64,000 bases of DNA from Amycolatopsis jejuensis (lineage in GTDB: Bacteria > Actinomycetota > Actinomycetes > Mycobacteriales > Pseudonocardiaceae). The translations under genes and the position numbers were made by a program. The stretch covers positions 73,414-137,413 of the forward strand of contig NZ_JNYZ01000022.1 of the NCBI RefSeq assembly GCF_000717335.1. The letters are read 5' to 3'. The notes beneath the pieces are model-generated. The model searched no databases. It was not told the origin of the DNA and was given only the letters and a program-made list of their open reading frames with translations. Of the stretch, positions 25,735-34,988 are shown piece after piece. The stretch's first letter is position 1. Each line of letters opens with the position of its first letter.

Positions 25735-26427
25735 TCAGTCGGCACGCTCCCATTCGAACGTGGCACCGATCGAGTACCGGCCATCGTCATCGGGCGATAT
25801 CCGATCCGGCAGGTAACCGTCTTCGGCGATGTACTGGTAATCGACCAGGACGACTGTGTCACCGTCCCAGTAAGCATCAACGGAGCCGTCACGACAGTCT
25901 GCAGCAGTGGCGTTCAGCCAGGCGACGACCGCTTCTGCGACAGGGCGGCGGAACCTCGGGCACCCTGCCCTGCTCCATCCATGGGTGGCCGAGGCGAGGG
26001 CGGGAAAGGCGGGGTCGGTGCCGCAAATGTTGATCGTGACGAGAATTTCGTCGGGTTCCGTGGTGAGCCGCGCGGTGCCGTCGAGCACCGTGGAGTCGGC
26101 CAGCGGCGCGGTGAGCTCCCAATGCCATGTTCGGTAGCCGATGGGGTAACGGCCGTTGTCGTCCGGGTTGGTCCGTTCCGTCTCGGCTCCGGTGGCTGCT
26201 TGAACGGTCAGTGTCTCGCTGTCGAAGCGTGCGGTATCGGGCCAGGTACTGGGATGGCGCGTGTGCATCCCGGTGAGCCAGCGCGCGACGGCCTCCGCGA
26301 CCGGGCGCCGGAATCGGGGCACAGCAAAGCCATTCCAACGTTTGTCGTCGACGATGGCCGGGAACGCCTGCATGCCGTGGGCGAGGGTGACGTATACCTC
26401 GCCGTCCGCGGCGGGAACTGTGCACAT
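25735..26427 (-). CDS. Unknown protein with internal duplication
   Basis: A 230-residue protein from ATG 26427 (AAAGGA seven bases upstream; ATG 26442 is an alternative). It contains two copies of one domain. Copy 1 starts VPRFRRPVAEAVARWL and ends with NPDDNGRYPIGYRTWHWE; copy 2 starts CPRFRRPVAEAVVAWL and ends with SPDDDGRYSIGATFEWE. Each is about 70-110 residues, beta-rich and acidic. No known family recognised. It is the last gene of a leftward run of small accessory genes, 45 bases after a zinc-finger-like gene. Confidence 0.6.
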   Translation of the reverse strand: MCTVPAADGEVYVTLAHGMQAFPAIVDDKRWNGFAVPRFRRPVAEAVARWLTGMHTRHPSTWPDTARFDSETLTVQAATGAETERTNPDDNGRYPIGYRTWHWELTAPLADSTVLDGTARLTTEPDEILVTINICGTDPAFPALASATHGWSRAGCPRFRRPVAEAVVAWLNATAADCRDGSVDAYWDGDTVVLVDYQYIAEDGYLPDRISPDDDGRYSIGATFEWERAD

Positions 26428-26472
26428 GGTGGGTCCTTTCATTCCGGTCAAGGGGTCATCGGCATCTGCCGG

Positions 26473-26955
26473 TTAGGCCGGATCGTTGTTGCCTGTTTCC
26501 CTAAGGGGTGGGATGGCGCAGAGCGGGCCGGTGATGTTCCGCCGGAGAGCGCGATAGCGAATCTGGAGCTGTGTGCGGGCGGCGGGTGGCAACGAATGGC
26601 CGGTGTGACGGATATGGGTTGCTGCCACGCGCTCGATCACCTTCAGCCACTTGTTGCGCGCGATCAGCGCGGCGCAGTCCTGGCACGCGGCCCAGTCGCC
26701 GCTGCTGGCTTGGCTGCGGTCGTCGGGGTAGAGGAAATCCCGGGCTGGAAGGATGAACGCGGGGATGCCGTCGAAGCAGAAATCGCACCGGCCGCCGCGG
26801 AATCCGTGTGGTGCGTCTATGGGTACCGGATCGTGGTCGAGGTCTTGCGCGGCGTCGGCGCGGGTGTGCAGGTAGCGCACGCCGTCCTCGCTCCACTCGA
26901 CATCCAGGACGAAGCGGCAGACCGTGCACACCATCACGACATCGGACTCAGCCAT
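26473..26955 (-). CDS. Unknown zinc-finger-like protein
   Basis: A 160-residue protein. Three Cys-x2-Cys pairs (CTVC near residue 10, CDFC near 57, CQDC near 91) suggest zinc binding. The C-terminus is basic and helical. No family recognised. Its start lies inside the end of the upstream gene (8-base overlap), so the two are coupled. Confidence 0.6.
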   Translation of the reverse strand: MAESDVVMVCTVCRFVLDVEWSEDGVRYLHTRADAAQDLDHDPVPIDAPHGFRGGRCDFCFDGIPAFILPARDFLYPDDRSQASSGDWAACQDCAALIARNKWLKVIERVAATHIRHTGHSLPPAARTQLQIRYRALRRNITGPLCAIPPLRETGNNDPA

Positions 26956-27547
26956 GAGTCGGCCCTGCCAGCGTGCCGAACTGACGTGCAGCCAGCAGAG
27001 CTTGCGCGTCCGGGAGACGTACGCTCAGCTCGATCGTCTCGTCGTCATGGATCCGAGCGATGCCGGATGCGCCGCTGAAGGTGACGAAGGGTATGCCGCC
27101 ATACTCGGCAACCTCGCCACCGAGCAGCCGGGCGAGTTGCGTCATCAGCTTGTCTCGACGTTCCCGCAATTCCTTTGCAGCGGCGTGGCGTCGGCACGCT
27201 TCCCGGAGCGCGGGCCGGTAGTCTGGCAGCAGTCGCCGGGTGATCTCGTGCGCGGTACGGCGCGCGGAGCTGGTCGGCGCCACCGTGATCACGTATCGTG
27301 CGCCCGGGTCCGGCTGGAACCACATCAACCCGGTGTCGAACGCGCCGCGCACGACAAGCCGCCCTTTGTGGCTGGTGTGCCGCCCGTCGAGCCGGAGGTG
27401 CAGCCGTTCACCGGCTGGGCCGACGACGAACGCATCGTGATTGTTTACGTGGTACCCCGGCGCACTCGCCCAGCCATCACCCAGCTCGTGGGCGATGGCA
27501 GACGCCATCTGGTCGATTCCGTCGACGCGGACTTCCCCGTTCATCAC
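26948..27547 (-). CDS. Unknown protein
   Basis: A 199-residue protein from ATG 27547, which overlaps the stop of the preceding gene (ATGA). A mixed alpha/beta N-terminal half (residues 1-100) is followed by a basic helical segment (REACRRHAAAKELRERRDKL). No motif recognised. Part of the leftward accessory run with DUF932. Confidence 0.55.
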   Translation of the reverse strand: MMNGEVRVDGIDQMASAIAHELGDGWASAPGYHVNNHDAFVVGPAGERLHLRLDGRHTSHKGRLVVRGAFDTGLMWFQPDPGARYVITVAPTSSARRTAHEITRRLLPDYRPALREACRRHAAAKELRERRDKLMTQLARLLGGEVAEYGGIPFVTFSGASGIARIHDDETIELSVRLPDAQALLAARQFGTLAGPTHG

Positions 27548-27855
27548 CGCCTCCCGTGATCGTGCAGGACGGCGTCCAGGTCGGCGCAGAAGTTGTCCGC
27601 GTCAGTGGCGCCAGGGAAGGTCAGCACCGCATCGACCAGGAGCAGTGCCAGCGCCGCGGCGGTCGGCGGGTCCAGGAGGTCTGCGTCGGCCCGTGCTGCT
27701 TCGCAGCCGACGGGGTCGCCGCACTCGCATCCGTCGTTGAACGCACTGACATAGCCCGCCAACGGGCGGTCATTGATGCAGAGCGGGTCGATCTCCCACC
27801 CATGGCCACCTGCGGACAGGTACACGGATACGTGTTGGTCAATGGTGTGGTCCAT
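27544..27855 (-). CDS. Unknown small acidic protein
   Basis: A 103-residue protein from ATG 27855. It is acidic, with FNDGCECGDPVGCEAAR near the middle and a helical C-terminus (TAAALALLLVDAVLTF). No family recognised. Coupled to the following gene by a 4-base overlap and 2 bases after the stop of the previous one. Confidence 0.55.
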   Translation of the reverse strand: MDHTIDQHVSVYLSAGGHGWEIDPLCINDRPLAGYVSAFNDGCECGDPVGCEAARADADLLDPPTAAALALLLVDAVLTFPGATDADNFCADLDAVLHDHGRR

Positions 27856-27857
27856 GT

Positions 27858-28073
27858 CTATGCCTTCTTCCATGCGTCGGGTAGTCCGCCGCCGTTGCTG
27901 ATCCAGGTGTCCAGTTCGGCGAATTTGTCGGCCACCGCGACGCGGTGGTCGTCGGCCAGTTCGAACAGGTCGGCCGCCTTCATTCCGGTGTCCAGGTCTT
28001 CGGCTTCGGCGGTCACGTCCGCGATCTCGGCGAGGAGTTCGCGTATTTCGGCAAGGGTCGTGTTGGGGTCCAT
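27858..28073 (-). CDS. Unknown small helical acidic protein
   Basis: A 71-residue protein from ATG 28073 with a strong site GGGAGGA. Sequence such as AEIRELLAEIADVTAEAEDL is a long acidic helix. Function unknown. Tight spacing on both sides puts it in the same operon. Confidence 0.55.
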   Translation of the reverse strand: MDPNTTLAEIRELLAEIADVTAEAEDLDTGMKAADLFELADDHRVAVADKFAELDTWISNGGGLPDAWKKA

Positions 28074-28102
28074 CGGGGTCCTCCCTTTGGTGTTGGGGTG
28101 GC

Positions 28103-28738
28103 TCACCACGACTGCGGTAGCCACGCGTCGTCGTCGACCTGGTTGCGTACCGGCATGACCCAGGCGCGGTAGTCCTCGCCGATGCGCACGTGCATGGGCC
28201 GGGTGTCGTCGTTCTGCCGCAGTTCGAGGTACGCCGAGCTGCCCCGGCCGCCGCGCCGCTTGGCGATCGCGCAGAAGTCCGCGAGATACGACCCGTCGAT
28301 CGCGCCCGGCGCGGTGCCCGCGGGCAGCTCATCCCTGCACGCGTTGTGGATCTCGGGATAGGTGTATTCGTCGACCAGGCGGACGGAGTGCGTCACGGCG
28401 AAGTCGGTGAATGTCATGGTGTCGTGGTCGACGGTGAGGCGCAGGAGTTGCGCGCGCCGGAGTGTCGAGGCCAGCGCCTTGACATCCGTTGCGTGGATGA
28501 ACACCACGCGCGGCAGGTCGCCGTCCACGCGGACGCGTGCGTGTGCCGCGCGGTAGCGGTCGCTTGACCAGCCGTGCAGGTACCTGCCCTCGGTGTGCAG
28601 CCGGATCAGCCCGAGCACCGGGGTCGTGGTGTCGGTTGTGGCGGTGCGCGCGAGGTCGGCGAGCATACCGACGACGTCCGCGCCGCGGGTGGTGTCGATG
28701 GTTGCCGCTGTAGCGGGCTTCTCGATTGCCTGTGTCAT
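28103..28738 (-). CDS. Unknown protein, possibly clamp-like
   Basis: A 211-residue protein from ATG 28738. It is mainly beta-strand with a charged surface; VVFIHATDVKALASTLRRAQ and LRLTVDHDTMTFTDFAV recall the repeat of DNA polymerase beta-clamp domains, but only loosely. Plasmid and phage genomes often carry such proteins near DUF932 genes. I treat the clamp idea as a guess. It follows DUF932 by 99 bases on the same strand. Confidence 0.5.
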   Translation of the reverse strand: MTQAIEKPATAATIDTTRGADVVGMLADLARTATTDTTTPVLGLIRLHTEGRYLHGWSSDRYRAAHARVRVDGDLPRVVFIHATDVKALASTLRRAQLLRLTVDHDTMTFTDFAVTHSVRLVDEYTYPEIHNACRDELPAGTAPGAIDGSYLADFCAIAKRRGGRGSSAYLELRQNDDTRPMHVRIGEDYRAWVMPVRNQVDDDAWLPQSW

Positions 28739-28837
28739 GACCTCTCCCGGACAGTGGTGGGATAGGCCGACATTCCGTGTCGGCCACGGCGTCCGGGCGA
28801 GCAAGGTTCTCGCCCGGCACCGTGATCGCACGGGCGG

Positions 28838-29857
28838 TCAGGCCAGCGACGCGAGCACCGTGTCCAACGTGGCCACGGTTTGCGCGTCCAGCTTGTCCAC
28901 GCCACCGGTCACCGCGCGGACCATGTTCCGTTCAGGCCGCGACGCGCCACGCACCGGCTGTGCGTGGTGGGTGTAGGTGTTCACCGCCTGCACCACGCCA
29001 TAGGCGGTGTTCTTCCACGGGGCCGCGCGGTGGTCGAAGTTCCACAGCCGCGACAGCTCGGCGCGCTCGGCCTCCGCCATCGTGGTGGCGCGCTTGCTCT
29101 TGCCCTCGATCGGGGCGTGCGCGTCCAGGAACGCGCGCCAGGCCTTGTCGCTGACCTCGGTTTCGCACAGCGCCTTGACCTCTGCGGCGAAGTCGTCGGC
29201 GACGGTGTGCACGATCGCCAGCGCGTCACGGACCTCGGTCATCCGCAGGTTGCTGTACTTGCTGTGTTTGATCTTGACTTGCTGCCCGTGCTCGTGCAGC
29301 CCGGCCGCGAGCGTGTTGTCACACACGACCACGGTCACGGTGCGCTTGTATGTCGTGGCTAGCGATCCGTCCAGCGACGTGCACGCCAGCAGGTTCGGCC
29401 GGAACTCCACCCCCTCGGGCGTGGTGATGTTCTCCGGCACCTCGACACTCACCCACGCCTGCGCGCCGCCCTTGAGCAGACCGGCGGACCCGATGTGCAG
29501 GTCGTCGTCGAGGATCGTGGCGACGTTGGACACCAGCCAGTCGCGGTACTGGTGAATCGCGTAACCGTCGGCGAAGTAGCCGAAGATCGCGCCCGTGTCG
29601 GCGCGACCGACCGGGAACCGCTTGGTGTCCTCGACCACCGCGATGTCGTCGCCGTGGGTGAACGACACCAGCGAGGTGCCCTTGACCGCGTCCCAGTAGA
29701 ACAGGCGCCGGTTGACGTCCTCGACGGGAATCGCGCCCGGGTAGTGGTTGGGCTCCGCAGTCTGGTCGGACGCGCGGTAGTGCCACGCCTTGCCGCGCTT
29801 CTCGGTGAACCCGACCAGCGTGTTCGTGTTCAGCCACGTCAATGTTTCCTTGGACAT
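28838..29857 (-). CDS. DUF932 / TIGR03299 phage-plasmid-type protein
   Basis: A 339-residue protein with ribosome site GGGAGAAC. Features of the TIGR03299/DUF932 family are clear: an N-terminal half with VVEDTKRFPVGR, GYAIHQYRDWL, IGSAGLLKGGAQAWVSVEVP, PNLLACTSLDGSLATTYKRT and VVVCDNTLA, then TAYGVVQAVNTYTHH near the end. The family is common in phages, plasmids and integrative elements; its exact job is unknown, though links to DNA recombination have been proposed. Its presence is one of the better signs that the first 32 kb is element-derived. Confidence 0.88.
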   Translation of the reverse strand: MSKETLTWLNTNTLVGFTEKRGKAWHYRASDQTAEPNHYPGAIPVEDVNRRLFYWDAVKGTSLVSFTHGDDIAVVEDTKRFPVGRADTGAIFGYFADGYAIHQYRDWLVSNVATILDDDLHIGSAGLLKGGAQAWVSVEVPENITTPEGVEFRPNLLACTSLDGSLATTYKRTVTVVVCDNTLAAGLHEHGQQVKIKHSKYSNLRMTEVRDALAIVHTVADDFAAEVKALCETEVSDKAWRAFLDAHAPIEGKSKRATTMAEAERAELSRLWNFDHRAAPWKNTAYGVVQAVNTYTHHAQPVRGASRPERNMVRAVTGGVDKLDAQTVATLDTVLASLA

Positions 29858-29944
29858 GATGTTCTCCCTTGCTCGCCCTAGTTGGCGTGGCCGCGTCCTT
29901 CCGGACGGTCGCGACCAAACCCACTCGGTGCAAGGGGCACCGCC

Positions 29945-30310
29945 TCACGCGTGCAGCTGCTCCACGTAGTACGGGCCCGCGTAGCGCGTCCACCGACGTG
30001 ACACCACCGCCACGATCGCGGCCCACAACCGGGGACTGAACCCCGGTGAATCGCGCTCCACGTGTGCGCTGCGCTCGGTCAGCACACCCTCGGGGTTCTC
30101 GTACGGGTCCAGCTCGGACAGCCAGGTGAACCGCCCGACCGGGCCCGATTCGGATGGATCGCCGAAGCCTTCACGGTCCAGCCAGTCCGCGCACTCGCGC
30201 GCGGAGTCGAACGTGCGCGATTCCGTGTCCTCGCCGATGCGTTCGCGTTCCTCGTCTCCCTCGTTCCACGGCGCATACTGCGCGCTGTGAACGTCAATCG
30301 CGATCTTCAC
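29945..30310 (-). CDS. Unknown small acidic protein
   Basis: A 121-residue protein from ATG 30310 with a GGAGGGA site. It is acidic in the first half (EGDEERERIGEDTESRTF) and has an aromatic/basic C-terminus (WTRYAGPYYVEQLHA). No family recognised. Same strand as DUF932. Confidence 0.5.
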   Translation of the reverse strand: MKIAIDVHSAQYAPWNEGDEERERIGEDTESRTFDSARECADWLDREGFGDPSESGPVGRFTWLSELDPYENPEGVLTERSAHVERDSPGFSPRLWAAIVAVVSRRWTRYAGPYYVEQLHA

Positions 30311-30331
30311 TGTCCCTCCTTCTGGATTGAG

Positions 30332-30733
30332 CTAGCAGGCGTGCACCCGGCCTCCGGTCAGGTACAGACCGTCGCCGCTATAGACCTTTGCCGCCCGGTG
30401 CAGCCGGTCGCCGACGTCACCGAGTCCGCGATCCCAGAACCCGGTGCCGTGTCCCGCGCGGGACAGCGCGAAGTCGTGGCCGAGGTCGGCCCACTCGCGC
30501 TGTTCGGCCGCGCGGGTCAGGTCAGCATGCTGTGCCGCAACGAAGCCCGTCGCGTCCCGCACGAGCTCCTTGAGCGCGTCCCACGTGAGCAGGCCGCGCA
30601 ACTCCGCGGGCGATGCGGCCGGGCGGAAATCGCTCGCGTCCGGGTCGCTGTCCGCGTCGAACGTGTTCACTCCCACCATGCTGTCGATATAGCCATCGAT
30701 GAAGGCATGGCGAGCTTCGCGGGAGTCATTCAC
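30332..30733 (-). CDS. Unknown protein
   Basis: A 133-residue protein from GTG 30733 with GGGAG upstream. It is acidic and helical, with RHAFIDGYIDSMVGV near the start and a Gly-rich end (GHGTGFWDRGLGDVGDRLHR). No family recognised; proteins of this look are common in actinophages and plasmids. Its start overlaps the end of the preceding small frame by 8 bases. Confidence 0.5.
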   Translation of the reverse strand: MNDSREARHAFIDGYIDSMVGVNTFDADSDPDASDFRPAASPAELRGLLTWDALKELVRDATGFVAAQHADLTRAAEQREWADLGHDFALSRAGHGTGFWDRGLGDVGDRLHRAAKVYSGDGLYLTGGRVHAC

Positions 30734-30908
30734 TGCTATGCACTCCCTCGCGACCCCGCTCGTCCGGGACCAGGTAAGCCCGCACGAAGCGGCAGCCAGG
30801 ACGCCGGACCAGCCACCGCGCCAGCACATCCGGAACACCCACGAAAAGCCCAAGCGGACGGCGGAACCCCGCCTCTCCCCACGGGGCGATCATGAAGATG
30901 AGTTTCAT
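30726..30908 (-). CDS. Unknown 60-residue protein
   Basis: A short frame starting MKLIFMIAPWGEAGFRRPLG and ending EGVHSSE. Supported by its overlap with the next gene and by an AAGG just upstream of ATG 30908. No family recognised; it could be a leader of the accessory run. Confidence 0.4.
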   Translation of the reverse strand: MKLIFMIAPWGEAGFRRPLGLFVGVPDVLARWLVRRPGCRFVRAYLVPDERGREGVHSSE

Positions 30909-31575
30909 CCTTGTATCCCCTTTCCCTAGCGGACAGGGAAGCGCACGCGCTACCGGCCGCGCGCAGGCAGCGGCGGACGCTGTGCCGCGTATCTGCCGAG
31001 CGCGCGCTTGTCACGCGTGCGCAACCCTGTCTGTTAGGTGGCTCCCTCTCACGGAGCCGGTACCGGGCGCCCCCGCTTGCGTTCCCTGCTAGCCCTCCCA
31101 TGCCCGGGGAGCAGTCGCTAGCGTCCCGCTGGCAAGTGGCACGGCACAGGGTCCGGCAGACTCACCAGGGTTATCCGCACGTCCACTCAGGACGTAAAAC
31201 GCGCGGGTATCTTCGCGGGTGCGTGGCTATGACATGCGCCGGTATCCACCCAGGCGCACGGATGCGGATGACTCACACAGTCCCCCTCACGGGGTGAGCG
31301 CTCTGCACACTCATTGGCTGGATTGAGAACGTACCGACTCGCTGACACTGGCAACGGGCGCGCAAGCGCGGCATTCGATCCCGTGGATAGGGACCGCGCA
31401 AGCAGTCTCCGCCTTCCCTGCCCAGTCACGCCGATACGTGAGACATCCGCTCTGTAATTGACAACCAACCAGCACGGGAGAAACCCTTGCGTCGTCCCGT
31501 AATCCGGGGGCCGCTGGCCGGAATGCTCGGCGGGTCGGTTATCCGCGTTCCCTGCCTTGCAAATACAACTATACA

Positions 31576-31622
31576 GGTTTGCAAACCACAATCAATAGGT
31601 TTGCGTTGTGATGCACATCACA
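31576..31622. promoter_or_regulatory. CRP/GlxR-type site beside a GGTTTGCAAACC palindrome
   Basis: TGTGATGCACATCACA at 31607-31622 is an exact match to the CRP-family consensus TGTGA-N6-TCACA. Just upstream are the perfect palindrome GGTTTGCAAACC (31576-31587) and a half-copy GGTTTGC (31598-31604), 22 bases apart. In actinobacteria this consensus is bound by cAMP-receptor proteins such as GlxR/Crp. Confidence 0.55.
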
Positions 31623-31711
31623 GTAATCTTGCCAAGTCTTCTACCCTGCGATTCGCGGCAGTACAGATGAGCCAAGAAGATTGACCAATCCTGGCAAGGA
31701 AAATAATCAAT

Positions 31712-31927
31712 ATGAAAGCATTTGAGTTTCTATCCAGGGGAATTCAAGCAATGAAGAATGGAGAGCGTCCGGATGGAATCAGCCACGGAGTCAACATGTT
31801 TCGGCAGCCGACCACCACCCAAACCGACTGTTCATCTGCCTGCCGGCTACGAAGTCGGATGACACAGAGGAAGAGAGTTGTCTGCGCCGAGCTGCAACAA
31901 CCCCTCACCTCTCCCCTTCCTCTCTAG
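31712..31927 (+). CDS. Doubtful 71-residue frame in the AT-rich block
   Basis: ATG 31712 is preceded by AAGGAAA and lies downstream of the CRP-type site. The product starts MKAFEFLSRGIQAMKNGERP and has two Cys near the middle (DCSSAC). The first 30 residues look protein-like, the rest does not. It might encode a small peptide; listed because of the upstream regulatory signals. Confidence 0.25.
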   Translation: MKAFEFLSRGIQAMKNGERPDGISHGVNMFRQPTTTQTDCSSACRLRSRMTQRKRVVCAELQQPLTSPLPL

Positions 31928-32241
31928 ACAGCAATAAGTGAGGAAGGTCGAGAAGTAGGCAGAGAAGAAGACGGAAAGGCAGGTGCAGGGTCTCACGACT
32001 CATGTCGTAGTCCTACCCGTGACGTCGTACGGATGTCGTCTGGGACGTTTGCGGTGAGATCCGTGCCATGTGCCGCGATCATGGTTCCGTACCCGTGGAA
32101 AGCTGCGGATGTTTCGGCGGGAACCCCGCGTTTGTGCCGTCGGTCTTGCCTGCGACGCCACGATCCTCTCGTTCTGCCGGCACGCACTTCGGCAGGCGAT
32201 GCGGCGAGGGCGGGGATCACCAGCAGGTTCCGGCGCACCCA

Positions 32242-34983
32242 CTACGGCCGGAGGCGCTCCTTCTGCCGCCTCGGCCGGGACTCAATAGGAATGACACCCC
32301 GGCGCGCCTTCAGCAGGCTCTCGTCCTTCATCCTCTCGCGCACCGCCAGCCGGCTCAGGATCCGCTGCTGCGTCTCCGGCGTCCAGAAGACACCAAGCCG
32401 ACGCCTGGCCCGCGTGATCGCTGTGTAGAAGATGCTGTGGGAGATCCGCTCCTCGTTGGCGTCCGTGATGACCACCTTGACCGAGTCGTATTCCAATCCC
32501 TGTGCCTTGTGAATCGACACGGCGTAGGCGATCTGGAAGGGCACCAGCATGTTGACGTCGTCGTCATCGGCGTCCGAGTTCAAGCGCTCAAAGACGTCGA
32601 ACTGGACTACCGAGCCCTCGACCCACCGCAAGTCGATACCGAACAGATCGCCCTCGGTGACCTCACGCTCGAGGTCGATGTCGAACGTGATGCGACCGGG
32701 CACGCGGTCGATGCCGGTGATCCTGCCTTTCAGGTTGTTGAAGATGACCGGCCGGAAGCGCTCGGTCTCGTTGAACAGCACCGGGTCGCCGACCTTGTAC
32801 GTCGCCTCGCCCCAGGTAGCGGCGGGACTCGGGTTGCTCGCCTGCAGGAACCGGTTGACGTTGTTGATGCCGTAGAGCCCGTCGTAGTTCAGGCACAGCA
32901 CGATCTCGTCGTCGCTCTCGCGCAGGAAGAGCGCATCGCCCAGCGTTTTCGAGTAGCCGTTCTTGGAGAGCGACTCCTCGATCCGGTCGTCCAGGTTCCG
33001 CACCCGGTCCCATAAGGTGAGTAGCGCTCCGTCTTCCGTCCGCCAGGGCTTGGTCAGCTCGAAGACCGACTCCTTGGGGACGTAGGACCGGGCGAGGCTG
33101 AACCAGTTGCCAAACTGGATCGACTCGATCTGGTAGACGTCACCGACGAGCACCAGCAGCTCGAACTTGGTACTGTTGAGTACTTTCAGTAGGCTCGCGT
33201 TGTCCACGAAGCTACACTCGTCGATCACGACGACGTCGTAGTTCGAGCCGAATGACGCACTCCTGTTGATGTGACTGATGATCGTGCTGAAGACGGAGTT
33301 CAGTGCATGCACCCGACGCTTCAGGTTATCGATAGCCGGGTGGGTGTGCGCGAGGAAGAGCTTCCGCTCGGCCGAGAAATACCCAGCGATGTGATCCACC
33401 ATGGTGGATTTCCCGGTCCCGGCCGGCCCGTAGACGAGCGCGACCTTCGAGCGCGTGAACGGTGCCTTGAGTGCCGTGGCCTTCAGCTCGTCGTCGACCT
33501 CGCCCGGGTTCGCGTCCAGCCACTCCTGGACGCCGTCGGCGTGCCCTTCGATGCCCTCGCCCGCGATCGCCTGCAGCTTCTCGATGATCGCGACAGTGTC
33601 GTCTTCGTACCCGACGATGAAGACGTGTCCGTTGGCGTGGGCGAGCTTCCGCGGCGCGTGCCGGTCGGTCGGCGGGAGCAGCTGGTTGTGCTTCTTGATC
33701 AACGCGTCGACGTCGCCGAGGTCTTCGCACTCGGCCGCTGGCGTGTAGATCGCGCCGTGCTGCTCGACGTTGTTCCTTACACGGCGCGCCAGGAGCTCGT
33801 GCTCGCGGCCGGTTGCATCAAGGCTCTCTGCGAGATCGGCGAATCGGGGGACGTGACGGCTGGGAGCGGTGCAGAACGGCATCGTGTCGAAGGGTTTGCT
33901 CCGCGACGTGAGCCGGAGCTCCGACAGCCAGCGGTTCGGCGTGGGGTCGTACTGGGCCTTGATCCACTGATTGCGCATCTGGTGCATCAGGTACCGCAGT
34001 ACGCGGGCCCCCGGCCGGTTCAGGCGGATGAGCGCCCGGGCTTGGTCGAGCGCAGGGAAGATCTGCGCGGTCTGCCGCGAGTCGCCGAGAGCCCGGCTGC
34101 GGATCTGGTTGTAGCTCGCGTCGGTCATGTCGACGAGATCGAGCAGGCTGGATCGGGTATTCGTGAGGTACTGCATGAGGTTGCGGTACTCGGTGTGGCT
34201 CGACTGAACCCGTGTCGACAGGCCGAAGAACCGTGCATAGTTGTTGAACTCGCAGGGGCGTATCGAGACTTCCCACGAGCGGATGATCAAGATCGGCATG
34301 GTCTGCCCCAGCACGGTGATCGATTCGCTCGACAGGTCGAGGTACGCCGCGTACCTGTCGGCTATATCGATGGCGGTGAACGCGATCGTGCGGTCGAACT
34401 TGCTCGTCCAGTTGTGGGCCACCGAGAAGGTGACCTCGTAGTAGATCCGCCCGCCGGAGAAGAAGGGCCGCGAGCTATGGACGTAGTAGCGCTGGCGACG
34501 GCGCTCGGTCTGCGTCACGCGGGCCGCGTCGATGCGCTCCGCGATCTTCTCGTGGTACTCACGGAGCGACGGGTCGAGGTCTGCGGGGAACAGCTCGAGG
34601 TTGCCGAGAATCTCGATGCCGAACTGCTCCTGCGCGAGGTCGCGGGTGCGAAGCAGGTACTCGTAGTACTTGAGCATCAGCCGCTCGGATGGGTCGCCGT
34701 CCAGCGTGTAGTGCGAGACACTGGCCTGGAGCAGGTTGTGGAACCTGCTCAGCAAGCGGAACTTCGCCTTCGCCTTGACCTCGACCAGCGCAGGCCCCAC
34801 CTGGTCGTAGTGGAACTCAGCGGAGGGATCGCCGAGGTGTGCCCAGACGATGAGGCCCTCGATCATGTTCCGAAGCTGAGAGAGAAGGTTCTGCGACAGA
34901 AAACCGCGATCGTCACGGAGACTGGCGATGTTCTGGCAGATCACTCCGTCGACGCTCCGCACCTGCTGCTCCACCGACGTCAC
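32242..34983 (-). CDS. SF1 RecD-like DNA helicase with large N-terminal domain
   Basis: A 913-residue protein from GTG 34983. The first 430 residues form a conserved-looking domain of unknown function (FHNLLQASVSHYTLDGDPSE, MLKYYEYLLRTRDLAQEQFG). The C-terminal part is an SF1B helicase: Walker A GPAGTGKSTMV (about 519), Walker B VVVIDECSF (about 584), GDVYQIESIQF (motif III), AVSIHKAQGLEYDSVKVVI (motif V region) and AITRARRRLGVFW (motif VI). All ATPase motifs are intact. The 5' neighbour is an XRE-ImmA regulator only 5 bases away. No RecB/RecC or nuclease domain is visible. A role in DNA processing during defence is inferred from the neighbourhood. Confidence 0.85.
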   Translation of the reverse strand: MTSVEQQVRSVDGVICQNIASLRDDRGFLSQNLLSQLRNMIEGLIVWAHLGDPSAEFHYDQVGPALVEVKAKAKFRLLSRFHNLLQASVSHYTLDGDPSERLMLKYYEYLLRTRDLAQEQFGIEILGNLELFPADLDPSLREYHEKIAERIDAARVTQTERRRQRYYVHSSRPFFSGGRIYYEVTFSVAHNWTSKFDRTIAFTAIDIADRYAAYLDLSSESITVLGQTMPILIIRSWEVSIRPCEFNNYARFFGLSTRVQSSHTEYRNLMQYLTNTRSSLLDLVDMTDASYNQIRSRALGDSRQTAQIFPALDQARALIRLNRPGARVLRYLMHQMRNQWIKAQYDPTPNRWLSELRLTSRSKPFDTMPFCTAPSRHVPRFADLAESLDATGREHELLARRVRNNVEQHGAIYTPAAECEDLGDVDALIKKHNQLLPPTDRHAPRKLAHANGHVFIVGYEDDTVAIIEKLQAIAGEGIEGHADGVQEWLDANPGEVDDELKATALKAPFTRSKVALVYGPAGTGKSTMVDHIAGYFSAERKLFLAHTHPAIDNLKRRVHALNSVFSTIISHINRSASFGSNYDVVVIDECSFVDNASLLKVLNSTKFELLVLVGDVYQIESIQFGNWFSLARSYVPKESVFELTKPWRTEDGALLTLWDRVRNLDDRIEESLSKNGYSKTLGDALFLRESDDEIVLCLNYDGLYGINNVNRFLQASNPSPAATWGEATYKVGDPVLFNETERFRPVIFNNLKGRITGIDRVPGRITFDIDLEREVTEGDLFGIDLRWVEGSVVQFDVFERLNSDADDDDVNMLVPFQIAYAVSIHKAQGLEYDSVKVVITDANEERISHSIFYTAITRARRRLGVFWTPETQQRILSRLAVRERMKDESLLKARRGVIPIESRPRRQKERLRP

Positions 34984-34988
34984 GGCAG

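Larger units (their letters stand above)
30909..32241. other. Long non-coding stretch with hairpins and an AT-rich block
   Basis: About 1.3 kb without a convincing gene. The left part is GC-rich with several short perfect stems: GGCTCC/GGAGCC (31040-31058) and ACGTCC/GGACGT around 31180-31196. From about 31550 to 31780 the sequence turns A+T-rich and contains GGTTTGCAAACC (31576-31587), a second GGTTTGC (31598-31604) and a perfect CRP-type site. The make-up is that of a regulatory or origin region. I cannot say whether it is a replication or transfer origin. Confidence 0.5.
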
